Positions 39,510 through 48,589 of a stretch of 64,000 nucleotides of DNA are shown piece by piece. Every line of letters starts with the position of its first letter. Within the stretch, counting starts at the first letter, position 1. The stretch lies in assembly GCF_015024225.1 (NCBI RefSeq), contig NZ_JACJGM010000019.1, positions 51,960 to 115,959 on the forward strand, written 5' to 3'. The notes under the pieces are model-generated. The model did not search any database, had not been told where the DNA came from, and saw only the letters and a list, made by a program, of their open reading frames with translations. A program made the translations under genes and the position numbers. This DNA is from Nocardioides lijunqiniae (GTDB lineage Bacteria > Actinomycetota > Actinomycetes > Propionibacteriales > Nocardioidaceae).

Positions 39510-41966
39510 ATGTGGGGCCTCGCCTACGCCGGGATCCGCCGCCACCGGGGCGGGTTCGTGGGCGTGTTCGTCGCGGTGCTGCTCGCCTCGACGCTGATGA
39601 CCGGGCTCGGGGTGCTGATGGAGTCCGGGCTGCGCGGCGGCGTGCCGCCCGAGCGCTACGCCTCCGCCGACGTCATGGTCGGTGGGCGCCAGTCGCTGCC
39701 GGTCGAGGAGGACCTCGCCGTCCCGTTCGCCGAGCGGGTGACGCTGCCGCAGGAGGCCGTCGAGGAGATCGCCGCCCTCCCGGGCGTGGAGCGGGCCGTC
39801 GCGGACGTCAGCGTGCCCCTCGGCACCGCCGACGACCGGAGGGTCGACGCGCACGGCTGGGGCTCCGCGGCCCTCGGCTCGCAGGAGCTGGTGGACGGGG
39901 AGGAGCCGCAGGGCGACCTGGACGTCGTGGTCGGCACCGGCCTCGGTCTCGAGCCGGGCGACGAGCTCGTGCTCACCCACGGCGCGACCCCGACGACGTA
40001 CGCCGTCAGCGGCACCGTCCGCGGCGACGACGCGACCGTGCTGCTCAGCGACGAGCGGGCCGAGGAGCTGTGGCCCCACCCGGGACGCGTCGCGGCCGTG
40101 GGCGTGATCGCGGCCTCGGGCACCGACGCCGACGAGCTCGCGGCGACCGTGGAGCGTGACGTGGACGGCGTGGAGGCCTACACCGGCAGCCGTCGCGGCG
40201 ACCTGGAGTCGCTGGCGTCGTTCTCCTCGCGCGAGCAGCTGATGGTGCTCAGCAGCTCCTTCATCGGCGTGGCCCTGGCCATCGCGGTCTTCGTCGTGGC
40301 GGGGACGCTGTCCATCGCCGTGGGCCAGCGGCGCCGGGAGTTCGCCCTCCTGCGCGCGGTCGGCGCGCTGCCCGGCCAGGTGCAGGGGCTGATCCGGCGC
40401 GAGGTGCTGGTCGTCGCCGGCGTGGCCGCGCTGCTCGGCGTCGGCCCCGGTCTCTGGATGGCGCGCGTGCTGGGTGACCAGTTCTCCCGGGCGGGCGTCA
40501 TGCCCGCCGACTTCGCCCTCGCCTACAGCCCGATCCCGGCGCTCGGCGCCGTCGTGCTCTGCCTCGTGAGCGCCGTCGGCGCAGCGGCCCTCGCCGGGCG
40601 ACGCACGTCGCGCATCTCCCCGGTCGAGGCGCTCGCCGAGGCCGACGTCGAGAGCCCCGAGCTCTCGCGGCTGCGCACCGTGAGCGGCCTCGTCCTGATC
40701 GGGCTCGGGCTGGCCTGCGCCGGCGTGCCGTACGTCGTGTCCGGCGTCGCCGGCCTCGCGGCCGCGGCCAGCGCCGCGCTGCTGCTGCTCTTCGGGGTGG
40801 GACTGCTCGGGCCGCAGATCGTGCAGCGCGTCGTCGGGCTGGCGCACCGCGTCACCCGGCGCAGCAGCTCTCCCAGCCTCACCCTGGCGACCGCCAACCT
40901 GCGCGGCTACACCCGCCGCTCCGCCTCGGCCGTCGTGCCGCTGGCGCTGGCGATGTCGTTCGCGTGCGTGCAGCTGTTCCTGCCGACCACCGTGGAGGCG
41001 GAGGCCTCCGCCCAGTCGCGCGAGGGACTCGTGGCCGACTACGTGGTGGCGGCGCCGGCCGGCATCTCGGGCGACGCCGCGCAGCAGGTCGCCGCGCTCG
41101 ACGGCGTCGACGACGTCAACCGGGTCGTGCGCAGCCAGGTGCTCCTGACCGGGACCCTGCTCGGCGACCCGACCACGGAGGCGTTCGCGGCCCAGGGCGT
41201 CGACCCGCAGTCGCAGGACGCCACCCAGGACCTGGACGTGACCGACGGCTCGGTCGCCGACCTGGGCCGGCCCGGCACGGTCGCGCTGAGCGCGGAGGCC
41301 GCCGGCTTCGTCGGGGCCGACGTCGGCGAGACCGTCTCGCTGCGCCTGGGTGACGGCGCCGCCGCGGACGCGACCGTCGTGGCGACGTACGAGCGGGGGC
41401 TGGGCTTCGGCGACGTCACGATGGACGGCGAGACCCTGCGCGAGCACACCACCGCGGGCCTCGACGACTACCTGCTGGTCAACGTCGCCGACGGGCAGCA
41501 GGCACAGGTGGAGGCCGCCGTGGGCGAGCTGGGGCTGGCCCCGAGCAGCGCCGAGTCGCTGGCCGAGGAGGGCTCCGCCGAGCGCGACTCGCAGGCCTGG
41601 GTCAACCGGATCGCGCTCAGCGTGATCCTCGGCTACGTCGCCCTCTCGGTGGTCAACAGCCTGGTCATGGCCACCTTGGGCCGGCGCCGGGAGCTCACCC
41701 TGCTGCGGCTGGTGGGGGCGCAGGACCGCCAGGTGCGGGCGATGACGCTGATCGAGTCGCTGGCCACGGGCGCGATCGCGGTCGCCCTGGGCGTGCTGGT
41801 CGCCGTGCCGCCGCTGGTCGGCATCGCGGTCGGGGTGTCGGGGCAGCCGCTGCCCTCGATCGTGCCGCTCGAGCTGCTCTCCATCGCGGCCGGCGTGATG
41901 GTGCTCGGCGTGGCCGCCGTCGCGCTGCCGACCCGGTCGCTGACCCGGCAGCAGCCTGCCCTCTGA
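39510..41966 (+). CDS. FtsX/MacB-like ABC permease
   Basis: An 818-residue permease with two FtsX domains. An N-terminal helix (about 15-38) precedes a periplasmic domain, then helices at about 250-275, 300-322 and 335-360. After a short linker (405-500, further helices) a second extracellular domain and three C-terminal helices (about 690-810) follow. This ten-helix plan is typical of Gram-positive permeases of the MacB type that expel or sense antimicrobial peptides or lipids. ATG 39510 begins one base after the ATPase stop. Confidence 0.9.
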   Translation: MWGLAYAGIRRHRGGFVGVFVAVLLASTLMTGLGVLMESGLRGGVPPERYASADVMVGGRQSLPVEEDLAVPFAERVTLPQEAVEEIAALPGVERAVADVSVPLGTADDRRVDAHGWGSAALGSQELVDGEEPQGDLDVVVGTGLGLEPGDELVLTHGATPTTYAVSGTVRGDDATVLLSDERAEELWPHPGRVAAVGVIAASGTDADELAATVERDVDGVEAYTGSRRGDLESLASFSSREQLMVLSSSFIGVALAIAVFVVAGTLSIAVGQRRREFALLRAVGALPGQVQGLIRREVLVVAGVAALLGVGPGLWMARVLGDQFSRAGVMPADFALAYSPIPALGAVVLCLVSAVGAAALAGRRTSRISPVEALAEADVESPELSRLRTVSGLVLIGLGLACAGVPYVVSGVAGLAAAASAALLLLFGVGLLGPQIVQRVVGLAHRVTRRSSSPSLTLATANLRGYTRRSASAVVPLALAMSFACVQLFLPTTVEAEASAQSREGLVADYVVAAPAGISGDAAQQVAALDGVDDVNRVVRSQVLLTGTLLGDPTTEAFAAQGVDPQSQDATQDLDVTDGSVADLGRPGTVALSAEAAGFVGADVGETVSLRLGDGAAADATVVATYERGLGFGDVTMDGETLREHTTAGLDDYLLVNVADGQQAQVEAAVGELGLAPSSAESLAEEGSAERDSQAWVNRIALSVILGYVALSVVNSLVMATLGRRRELTLLRLVGAQDRQVRAMTLIESLATGAIAVALGVLVAVPPLVGIAVGVSGQPLPSIVPLELLSIAAGVMVLGVAAVALPTRSLTRQQPAL

Positions 41967-41980
41967 GCGGCCGACCGATC

Positions 41981-42014
41981 GACCCGCGGGCCCGCCACGG
42001 CGGGCCCGCGGGTC
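41981..42014 (+). terminator. Perfect 16-bp hairpin terminator
   Basis: GACCCGCGGGCCCGCC (41981-41996) pairs exactly with 41999-42014 around a two-base loop. It lies 14 bp after the FtsX stop and ends that operon before the next promoter region. Confidence 0.8.
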
Positions 42015-42112
42015 AGGTCACGGCGAAGACTCGGTTTGGACACAGTGCTTGACAACACACCGGCTAAAAAGGATCCTCATCCTACTAAATGTGTCCCAGG
42101 ATGGAGACCGCC

Positions 42113-43702
42113 TTGAAGAGAACAATCAGCACCGCCCTCGCCGCGTGTGTCGTCGCGCTGTCCCTGACGGCCTGCGGGTCCGGCAGCAGCGACAGCGACA
42201 GCGGCAACGCGGCGGACGAGCTTCGCCTCGGCATCGCCCTCGGCGACCTCGCCACGTTCGACCCCGCCCGGGTGCTCGCGGACGCCATGCAGCTGGTGAT
42301 CCCGATGTACGCCGAGACGCTGGTCGACGTCGACCAGGACGACCCGAAGACCGTGCTGCCGAACCTGGCCACCTCCTGGGAGGCCTCCGAGGACCTGAAG
42401 ACCTACACCTTCAAGCTCCGCGACGACGTCACCTTCCCCAGCGGCAACACCATGACCGCCGAGGACGTGAAGTTCAGCCTCGAGCGGGTCAAGAACGTCC
42501 AGGGCGCCTCGGCGTTCAAGATGGGCATCGTCGACTCGGTCAACGTCGTCGACGACACCACCGTCGAGTTCGTGCTCACCGGCCCCGACAGCTCGTTCCC
42601 CTCGCGCATGGCCGCGCCGTACCTGTCGGTCTTCGACTCGAAGGTGCTCCAGGAGAACGGCGCCGTCTCGGACGCCTCCGCCGTCACCGCCGACGACGCG
42701 CAGGCGTTCATGGACAAGACCACGGTCGGCACCGGCCCCTACGAGCTCGAGGAGTGGCGCCGCAACTCCGAGGTCGTCTTCAAGCTCCGCGACGACTACT
42801 GGGGCGAGGCCCCGGCCTTCGACACGATCGTCCTCGAGGACATCCGTGACGCCTCCACGCAGGCCCAGCTGGTCGAGCGCGGCGACATCGACATCGCGAT
42901 GGACATCGAGCCCGACACCGCCGCCTCGCTCGAGGGCAAGGACGGCATCAAGGTCGTCACCGAGCCCTCGTTCAACATCAACTACCTGGCGATGAACCAC
43001 CAGAGCAAGGACGCCCCCGAGCTCGCCGACGACAAGGTGCGTCAGGCCATCCAGATGGCCGTCGACTACGACGGCATCAGCTCGGCCCTGGCCGACGGTG
43101 CCCCGCGTCCCGCCGCCGTCGTCCCGCTCGGCTTCGTCGGTGCCGACAAGGTCGAGCCCATCGGCTACGACCCCGACGCCGCCAAGAAGCTGCTCGACGA
43201 GGCCGGCGTCTCCGGCCTCGAGCTCGACGTCGAGTTCGCCAACGTGACCTGGTACGGCGTCTCCCAGCAGAGCCTGTGGGAGAAGCTGCAGTCCGACTTC
43301 GACAAGGTCGGCATCAAGGTCAACATCCGCCCGGTCGAGTACGAGAAGTGGATCGAGGGCTACCGCGCCGGCGAGTTCTCGATCACCTCGGGCCTGTGGG
43401 CGCCGGAGGACTTCGACTCCTCGTCGTACTTCGACCCGTTCGGTCGCGAGGCCGGCATCTACGGCGAGCGCACCTCGATGGACTTCCCCATCGGCCAGAA
43501 GCTCTACGACGAGTACCTCGCCGAGAAGGACCCGGCCGGCCGCGAGACGATCGCCGAGGAGCTCATCACCGCGATGCGCGACGACGCGACGCTGATCCCG
43601 CTGTTCCAGGCCAACAAGTTCCTGGTGCACTCGGACGCGGTCACCGGGGTCCGCTACAGCCCGAACAAGCAGATCCGCCTGGCGGAGATCAAGCCCAGCT
43701 GA
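42113..43702 (+). CDS. Peptide/nickel-type ABC substrate-binding lipoprotein (SBP_bac_5)
   Basis: About 529 residues. I prefer TTG 42113 (ATGGAGACCGCC supplies GGAG) because it gives a typical signal start MKRTISTALAACVV; ATG 42101 would add four residues. The lipobox is SLTAC followed by a Ser/Gly/Asp linker. The family 5 fold follows: LPNLATSWEASEDLKTYTFK, TMTAEDVKFSLERV, TGPYELEEW and VRQAIQMAVDYDGI. Ligands are peptides, but also glycosides, opines or nickel chelates. No permease adjoins it. The Opp-type permeases at 53484-55530 lack a binding protein and may be its partner. Confidence 0.9.
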   Translation: MKRTISTALAACVVALSLTACGSGSSDSDSGNAADELRLGIALGDLATFDPARVLADAMQLVIPMYAETLVDVDQDDPKTVLPNLATSWEASEDLKTYTFKLRDDVTFPSGNTMTAEDVKFSLERVKNVQGASAFKMGIVDSVNVVDDTTVEFVLTGPDSSFPSRMAAPYLSVFDSKVLQENGAVSDASAVTADDAQAFMDKTTVGTGPYELEEWRRNSEVVFKLRDDYWGEAPAFDTIVLEDIRDASTQAQLVERGDIDIAMDIEPDTAASLEGKDGIKVVTEPSFNINYLAMNHQSKDAPELADDKVRQAIQMAVDYDGISSALADGAPRPAAVVPLGFVGADKVEPIGYDPDAAKKLLDEAGVSGLELDVEFANVTWYGVSQQSLWEKLQSDFDKVGIKVNIRPVEYEKWIEGYRAGEFSITSGLWAPEDFDSSSYFDPFGREAGIYGERTSMDFPIGQKLYDEYLAEKDPAGRETIAEELITAMRDDATLIPLFQANKFLVHSDAVTGVRYSPNKQIRLAEIKPS

Positions 43703-43738
43703 TCCCCGCCGGTCGGCTCCCGCTGACCAGCTCCACCC

Positions 43739-43772
43739 GCGAGGCCCTCGACGACGACGTCGGGGGCCTCGC
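43739..43772 (+). terminator. Hairpin terminator after the binding-protein gene
   Basis: A 15-bp stem with one G-U pair (43739-43753 and 43758-43772; arm GCGAGGCCCTCGACG) and loop ACGA, 36 bp after the stop at 43702 and just before the next gene's ribosome site. Confidence 0.7.
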
Positions 43773-43794
43773 GGCATCACCAGGAAGGCACCCC

Positions 43795-44616
43795 GTGCGC
43801 ATCACCGGCCTGACCGACGTCATGTTCATCCTCTGCGACCCCGTCGACCACGTCCGGGGGAGCGACCTGCTCAACCGCCGCTTCGCCGCGGCCGGCGACG
43901 ACGTCGCCGTGTCGCCGCTGCACGTGTCCCCCGACGACCTCGCCGCCGTCGTGGGCACGGTCCGGCGGATGCGCAACGTCGCGGGCTTCGGCGTCACCAT
44001 CCCGCACAAGGTGGCCGTCGTCGGCCTGCTCGACGACCTCACGGACCGCGCCCGCCTCGTCGGCGCCGTCAACTTCGTGCGCCGCGACGCCGACGGCCGG
44101 CTGACCGGCGACAACGTGGACGGGGGTGGCTTCCTCGCCGGCCTGGTCGCGGACGGCGTCACCGTCGAGGACGCCTCGGTGCTCCTGGTGGGCGCCGGCG
44201 GGGCCGGTCGTGCGCTCGCCTTCGCGCTGGCCGGCGCGGGGGCGCGCCGCCTGGCGATCCACAACCGGAGCAGGGACACGGCCGAGCGGCTCGCCGAGGC
44301 GGTCGTCGCCGCGCACCCGGCGTGCCGGGTGGTGGTCTCCGACGCCGACCCGGCGCAGGCCGACCTCCTGGTCAACGCCACGTCGCTGGGGCTGCGGCCC
44401 GACGACCCGCTGCCGGCCGACGTCTCGCGGATGTCGCCCGGGTCGGCGGTCGCCGAGATCGTCATCCAGCCCCGGATGACGCCCCTGCTCGAGGCCGCGG
44501 TGGCGCGCGGCCTGCGGGTCTCCTACGGGCAGTCGATGCTCGACGGCCAGTTCGGCCTGGTGCGCTCCTTCGTCTGGCCCGACCGGCTGCCGCCCCGCGC
44601 GTCCGCCGCCGACTGA
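43795..44616 (+). CDS. Shikimate dehydrogenase-like protein
   Basis: A 273-residue NAD(P)-dependent dehydrogenase of the AroE/YdiB family, from GTG 43795 with GGAAGG upstream. The substrate domain shows GFGVTIPHKVAVV with the catalytic Lys and GDNVDGGGFLAGL with the catalytic Asp; the cofactor site is SVLLVGAGGAGRALAFALAG. The usual N-terminal SHSxSP shikimate-binding motif is replaced by CDPVDHVRGSDL, and NTDG reads NVDG. This argues against canonical shikimate dehydrogenase in aromatic synthesis and for a catabolic quinate-, aminoshikimate- or related hydroxyacid-dehydrogenase role. It follows the binding protein across a terminator. Confidence 0.8.
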   Translation: MRITGLTDVMFILCDPVDHVRGSDLLNRRFAAAGDDVAVSPLHVSPDDLAAVVGTVRRMRNVAGFGVTIPHKVAVVGLLDDLTDRARLVGAVNFVRRDADGRLTGDNVDGGGFLAGLVADGVTVEDASVLLVGAGGAGRALAFALAGAGARRLAIHNRSRDTAERLAEAVVAAHPACRVVVSDADPAQADLLVNATSLGLRPDDPLPADVSRMSPGSAVAEIVIQPRMTPLLEAAVARGLRVSYGQSMLDGQFGLVRSFVWPDRLPPRASAAD

Positions 44617-44621
44617 GCGAG

Positions 44622-44640
44622 CGGCCCCGCGCAGGGGCCG
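44622..44640. terminator. Short convergent terminator
   Basis: CGGCCCC-GCGCA-GGGGCCG, a seven-bp stem placed between the convergent shikimate dehydrogenase-like gene and the SDR gene. Confidence 0.55.
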
Positions 44641-44644
44641 GCGG

Positions 44645-45346
44645 TCAGGACCAGGAGGTCTCGCCGTGCCGGTCCACGATCCGCCCGGAGGCGTGGCCGG
44701 GCCCCTCGGTCGCCAGCGCCACGACGGCGTCCGTGCCCTCGGTGACGGTCTGCGGGCCGCTGTGCGCGTTGAGGTCGGTCGCGGTGTAGCCGGGGTCGGC
44801 GGCGTTGATGCGGATGTGGGGGAAGGCCTTGGCGTACTGCGTCGTCAGCATGGTGAGGGCGGCCTTGGAGGCCGTGTAGACCGGTGCGACGGCGTGCGAC
44901 TCCGGGCGGGACGGGTCGTGGGTGTGCTCGAGGGAGCCCATGCCGCTGCTGACGTTGATGATGACGGGATCGGCGGATCGCGCCAGCAGCGGCAGGAAGG
45001 CGGTGGTCGTCCGGACGGCGCCCGCGACGTTCACGTCCATCACGTCGAGGACGTCCGTGCCGCTGAGGTCGGCCGGCTCGACGCCGTGGCTGCCGGCGAC
45101 GCCGGCGTTGTTGACGAGCACGTCGAGGTGCCCCTCGTGGCTCTCGACGTCGGCGGCGGCGGCGCGGACGGAGTCGTCGTCGGTGACGTCGATCCGGACG
45201 AAGCGGACGCCGAGGCCCCGCGCCGCGGCGGCGCCGCGCTCGGGGTCGCGGGCGCCCAGGATGACGGTGTGGCCCAGCTCGACGAGTCGGCGGGCGGTCT
45301 CGAGGCCGAGGCCCTTGTTGGCTCCGGTGATGAAGGTGGTGGTCAT
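44645..45346 (-). CDS. Short-chain dehydrogenase/reductase
   Basis: A 233-residue SDR of the carbonyl-reductase-like type. ATG 45346 begins MTTTFITGANKGLGLETARR, with GAGGC just upstream; 68 codons of upstream frame are non-coding. It contains NNAGVAGS, VINVSSGMGSLEH (Ser) and YTASKAAL (Tyr and Lys). It is divergent from an XRE regulator across about 120 bp, the classic regulator and reductase pairing, so the gene is probably its target. Confidence 0.9.
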   Translation of the reverse strand: MTTTFITGANKGLGLETARRLVELGHTVILGARDPERGAAAARGLGVRFVRIDVTDDDSVRAAAADVESHEGHLDVLVNNAGVAGSHGVEPADLSGTDVLDVMDVNVAGAVRTTTAFLPLLARSADPVIINVSSGMGSLEHTHDPSRPESHAVAPVYTASKAALTMLTTQYAKAFPHIRINAADPGYTATDLNAHSGPQTVTEGTDAVVALATEGPGHASGRIVDRHGETSWS

Positions 45347-45468
45347 GCCTCGATCCTGCGGGCTCAGCGAGGCGCTCACCAGGGACGTCACGACGGTAGG
45401 AGCGGCAGTACCACCCAGGACCCCCCGGTGACACCCATGGGCGTGCGATCGCGAGGCAGGATGGTCGG

Positions 45469-46341
45469 GTGACGACCACCAGCGACCTCGGCTCCACGAT
45501 CCGCGCCTGGCGCGACCGCCTGTCGCCGTCCGCCGCGGGGCTGCCCGCACGGCTCGGGCGGCGGACGACCGGGCTGCGTCGCGAGGAGCTCGCCGAGCTC
45601 GCCGGCCTGTCGGTCGACTACGTCGTGCGCCTCGAGCAGGGCCGCGCCACGACGCCGTCCGCCCAGGTGGTCGCCGCCCTGGCCCGCGCCCTGCAGCTCA
45701 GCGCCGAGGAGCGCGACCACCTGTTCCGGCTGGCCGCCCTCGCGCCGCCCAGCAGCGGACGCGTCTCCGAGCACCTGTCCCCGAGCGTGCAGCGGCTGGT
45801 GTCGCGCCTGGGGGACGCGGCGGTCGCCGTGTTCGCCGCCGACTGGCAGCTGGTCTGGTGGAACCGCAGCTGGGCGGCGGTGCTCGGCGACCCCGCCGGC
45901 GTGCCGCTGCCAGTGCGCAACTTCGCCCGGTGCGTCTTCCCCCTGCCGGGAGACGGCGCCGCGGTCGCCCAGTGGCCCGTCGTCGTGCACGACCAGGCGC
46001 ACACCGAGGCCGCGGTGGCCTCCGACCTGCGTCGCGCCACCGGTCGCTTCCCCGACGATCCGCGGCTCGGCGGTCTGGTGCGCAGCCTGCTCGCCGGCAA
46101 CGCCCGGTTCGCCGAGCTGTGGGCGGCCGGCACGGTCAGCGCCCACCGCGAGGACCGCAAGGTCGTCCACCACCCCGCCGTCGGCCCCATCGCGGTCGAC
46201 TGCGACACCGTCACCGACGGGGAGGCCGACCTCAAGATCGTCGTGATGTCCGCGGCCCCCGGGACCGAGGACGAGAGCCGCTTCCGGCTCGCCCTCGTCG
46301 TGGGCGTCCCGGACGTCGCGCCCGCGACGCCGGGAGCCTGA
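45469..46341 (+). CDS. XRE-family regulator with MmyB-like ligand domain
   Basis: A 290-residue regulator. An HTH_3 domain spans about 8-78 (RREELAELAGLSVDYVVRLE, then GRATTPSAQVVAALARALQL). Residues about 100-280 are the MmyB-like PAS-type domain (VAVFAADWQLVWWNRSWAAV), proposed in this family to bind fatty acids or other lipophiles. GTG 45469 has no clear Shine-Dalgarno; CAGGAT six bases upstream might be a leaderless -10. It is divergent from the SDR gene, which it likely represses. Confidence 0.9.
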   Translation: MTTTSDLGSTIRAWRDRLSPSAAGLPARLGRRTTGLRREELAELAGLSVDYVVRLEQGRATTPSAQVVAALARALQLSAEERDHLFRLAALAPPSSGRVSEHLSPSVQRLVSRLGDAAVAVFAADWQLVWWNRSWAAVLGDPAGVPLPVRNFARCVFPLPGDGAAVAQWPVVVHDQAHTEAAVASDLRRATGRFPDDPRLGGLVRSLLAGNARFAELWAAGTVSAHREDRKVVHHPAVGPIAVDCDTVTDGEADLKIVVMSAAPGTEDESRFRLALVVGVPDVAPATPGA

Positions 46342-46363
46342 GGGGGCGTCCGCCCGCCGACGC

Positions 46364-48586
46364 TCAGCCCGAGGTCGACCTGGCCAGGAGCTCGCGCACG
46401 CCGTTCTCCGTCAGCCGGGCGACGTCGTTGTCGAAGCCGTCGTAGGCCAGGCTGCCGGTCCACGAGATGGCGGCGGTCGACAGCACCGCCCCACCCGCGG
46501 GCGTCTCGAAGAACGTCACGTCCGCCCGCACGTCCGGGTTGTTGGTGCCGTTGATGAGCGGGGTCGGCGCGGGGACGTTCTCGTTGGAGGCGAGGTAGTA
46601 GGCCGAGTGGGGCTGGGAGGTCGCGACGACCAGCGCGTTGCGTGGGGTGCCCAGGCTGACGTCGGCGCGGTCGATCTCGTCGCCGGCGGCGCCGCCGAGC
46701 ACGAGGCCGTAGTCACCGATGACGTCGCGATCGACGCCCTCGAACAGGAACGCCACCCGCTCGTCGCGGGAGGCCTCGGTGCGCTCGAAGCCGGGGGTCG
46801 CGTCGTCCCAGCCCTGCGCCGCCATGCCGATGCCGACCAGGAGGTTCGGGGCGCGGCCGCGCAGGCGCCACAGGCCGCCCTCCTCGACCGACTGGCTCAT
46901 GACGGTCTCGCCGGGCTCGCTCTGCCAGGTGCGGATGCCCTGGTGACCGCGCCGCATCTCGACCAGGTGCGGGCGGTCGAGGTCGGCGCTGGTGACCCAG
47001 TAGAAGCCGTTGCCGCCGAGGTAGACGATGCTGCCGCCGTCGTCGAGGAGCGCCTGGGCGGCATCGAGCATCCGCTTGCTCCAGTACTCCGGGTGGCTGC
47101 CCGTCACCAGGACCCGGTGGCCGGCGAGGGCGTCGAGTCCCTGCTCGTGCAGGGCGTGGTCGGTGGTCACCGAGTGCTCGAGGCCGAGGTGCTCCAGCCA
47201 GGTGGGGATGACCAGGTCGGCGGCGAAGTGACGGGGCGCGTCCTGGATGGCGCTGCGGAAGTCCCAGCGCATGTTGAGGATCGGCCGCAGGTGCGAGGAG
47301 TAGCAGACCCCCGAGCCGTCGGTGTGGTGGTCGTAGAGCGAGCTGCCGAACTCGCGGTGCGCGTAGATCTGCCTGTCGCGGTCGCTGGGGATGACGTCGC
47401 GGTTGGTGAGGACGTCGCCGGAGTAGTCGAACTCCTCGGCCAGGCGCGCGTTGGCGTAGGCCAGGTAGGAGAACGTCGGCAGCAGGAACAGCACGCCGCC
47501 GGGCGCCTGCGGGCGGACGACGACGGGCACGTGGTCGACGGAGCCCGAGCCCTCCACCAGCACGGCGTAGACGCCGCTGGCCAGGTCGTCGGGCAGGACG
47601 AGCTCGTGGGTGACGGCCCAGCCGCAGTCCTCGAGGTCGTCGCTGTGGAAGTGCGCGGCGCCGTACTGCCCCGGCGCCAGGCGGTGGTCGACCTCCGTCG
47701 CGTCCCACCAGCGACCCGTGACGTTGCGGGTGGGGGCGTTGACGAGCAGCCCGTCCTCGGCGCCGTCGGTCGTGCCGCGGAGGATCGTGGTGGCGAAGTC
47801 GGTGCCGAGGTCCCAGGCGAGGAGCGCGGCGTGCGGCCGGGGGTCGACCGCGAGGTCGGCCAGCGCGTGGGCGTCGCGGGATCCGGCGAGGACGGTGGGC
47901 GAGTCCAGCTTGCCGTCGAAGCAGCCGGTGCCGCGCGGGCTGCCGTCGGGGGCCGTGGTGGTCCCGCCCGCGGCGAGGAGCAGCCGGCGCAGCGGGCCGA
48001 GCACGGCCAGGGCGCCGCTCGCCTCGGTGGTGCGCGGCAGGTCGCCCGGCACCAGGCGGTCGAGCGGGCGCACGTGCAGGCGCAGCATGCCGCCGGCCGG
48101 GTCGACCGACAGCGCGAGCGTCACCCACTGGCGCAGCTGCAGCGCGGCCTCGGCGACGACCTCGACGACGCCGTCGCCGGTGCGCACACGTCCGGTGAGC
48201 ATCCCGTCTGCGTCCACGGTGAGCTCGACGGTGCCCTGGTCGCCGGTCAGGGACAGCAGGGTCGACCGGTCGCCGGCGAAGCGGGTGGGCCACGCGTGGA
48301 CGACGACGGTGAGGCCGTCGGCGACGTCGGCGTCCAGGCCCTCGACGAGGCCGAACGAGCCGACCCCGGTCGGCTGGAGGGACCCGGGGGTCTCCTGCGG
48401 CTCGACCGCGGCGACCGGCTCGTGGCGGTGCCGGATGCGCTCGGTGTCACCGTCGGCGCGCGGGCGCACCAGCGAGACGCGCAGCCGCTCCGAGCCCGAC
48501 GACGCGTGCACGCGCACGGTGTCGCCGGGCGCGTAGTCGAGGCGGTCGCAGTAGGCGAAGGTCTCCTGCTCCGAGGTGCCCACCAC
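46364..48586 (-). CDS. N,N-dimethylformamidase large-subunit-like amidohydrolase
   Basis: A 740-residue protein resembling the large (beta) subunit of N,N-dimethylformamidase (about 760). The N-terminal 330 residues are beta-rich with a laminin-like jelly roll. The C-terminal part includes FLLPTFSYLAYANAR, VLVTGSHPEYWSKRMLDA and YLGGNGFYWVTS. The mononuclear-iron ligands I recall for DMFase (Tyr399, Tyr440, Glu521) correspond by spacing to Tyr377, Tyr418 and Glu500 here. There is no separate small subunit. GTG 48586 lies three bases after the SDR stop, so it ends the operon with the SDR, GntR, CoA-transferase and Opp genes. The amide substrate is unknown. Confidence 0.82.
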   Translation of the reverse strand: MVGTSEQETFAYCDRLDYAPGDTVRVHASSGSERLRVSLVRPRADGDTERIRHRHEPVAAVEPQETPGSLQPTGVGSFGLVEGLDADVADGLTVVVHAWPTRFAGDRSTLLSLTGDQGTVELTVDADGMLTGRVRTGDGVVEVVAEAALQLRQWVTLALSVDPAGGMLRLHVRPLDRLVPGDLPRTTEASGALAVLGPLRRLLLAAGGTTTAPDGSPRGTGCFDGKLDSPTVLAGSRDAHALADLAVDPRPHAALLAWDLGTDFATTILRGTTDGAEDGLLVNAPTRNVTGRWWDATEVDHRLAPGQYGAAHFHSDDLEDCGWAVTHELVLPDDLASGVYAVLVEGSGSVDHVPVVVRPQAPGGVLFLLPTFSYLAYANARLAEEFDYSGDVLTNRDVIPSDRDRQIYAHREFGSSLYDHHTDGSGVCYSSHLRPILNMRWDFRSAIQDAPRHFAADLVIPTWLEHLGLEHSVTTDHALHEQGLDALAGHRVLVTGSHPEYWSKRMLDAAQALLDDGGSIVYLGGNGFYWVTSADLDRPHLVEMRRGHQGIRTWQSEPGETVMSQSVEEGGLWRLRGRAPNLLVGIGMAAQGWDDATPGFERTEASRDERVAFLFEGVDRDVIGDYGLVLGGAAGDEIDRADVSLGTPRNALVVATSQPHSAYYLASNENVPAPTPLINGTNNPDVRADVTFFETPAGGAVLSTAAISWTGSLAYDGFDNDVARLTENGVRELLARSTSG

Positions 48587-48589
48587 CGG

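Noticed and set aside
41967..42100. TTGACA at 42049 as a clear sigma-70 promoter for the binding protein
   Set aside because: No acceptable -10 hexamer lies at 16-18 bp; the region is AT-enriched but the promoter cannot be fixed by eye.
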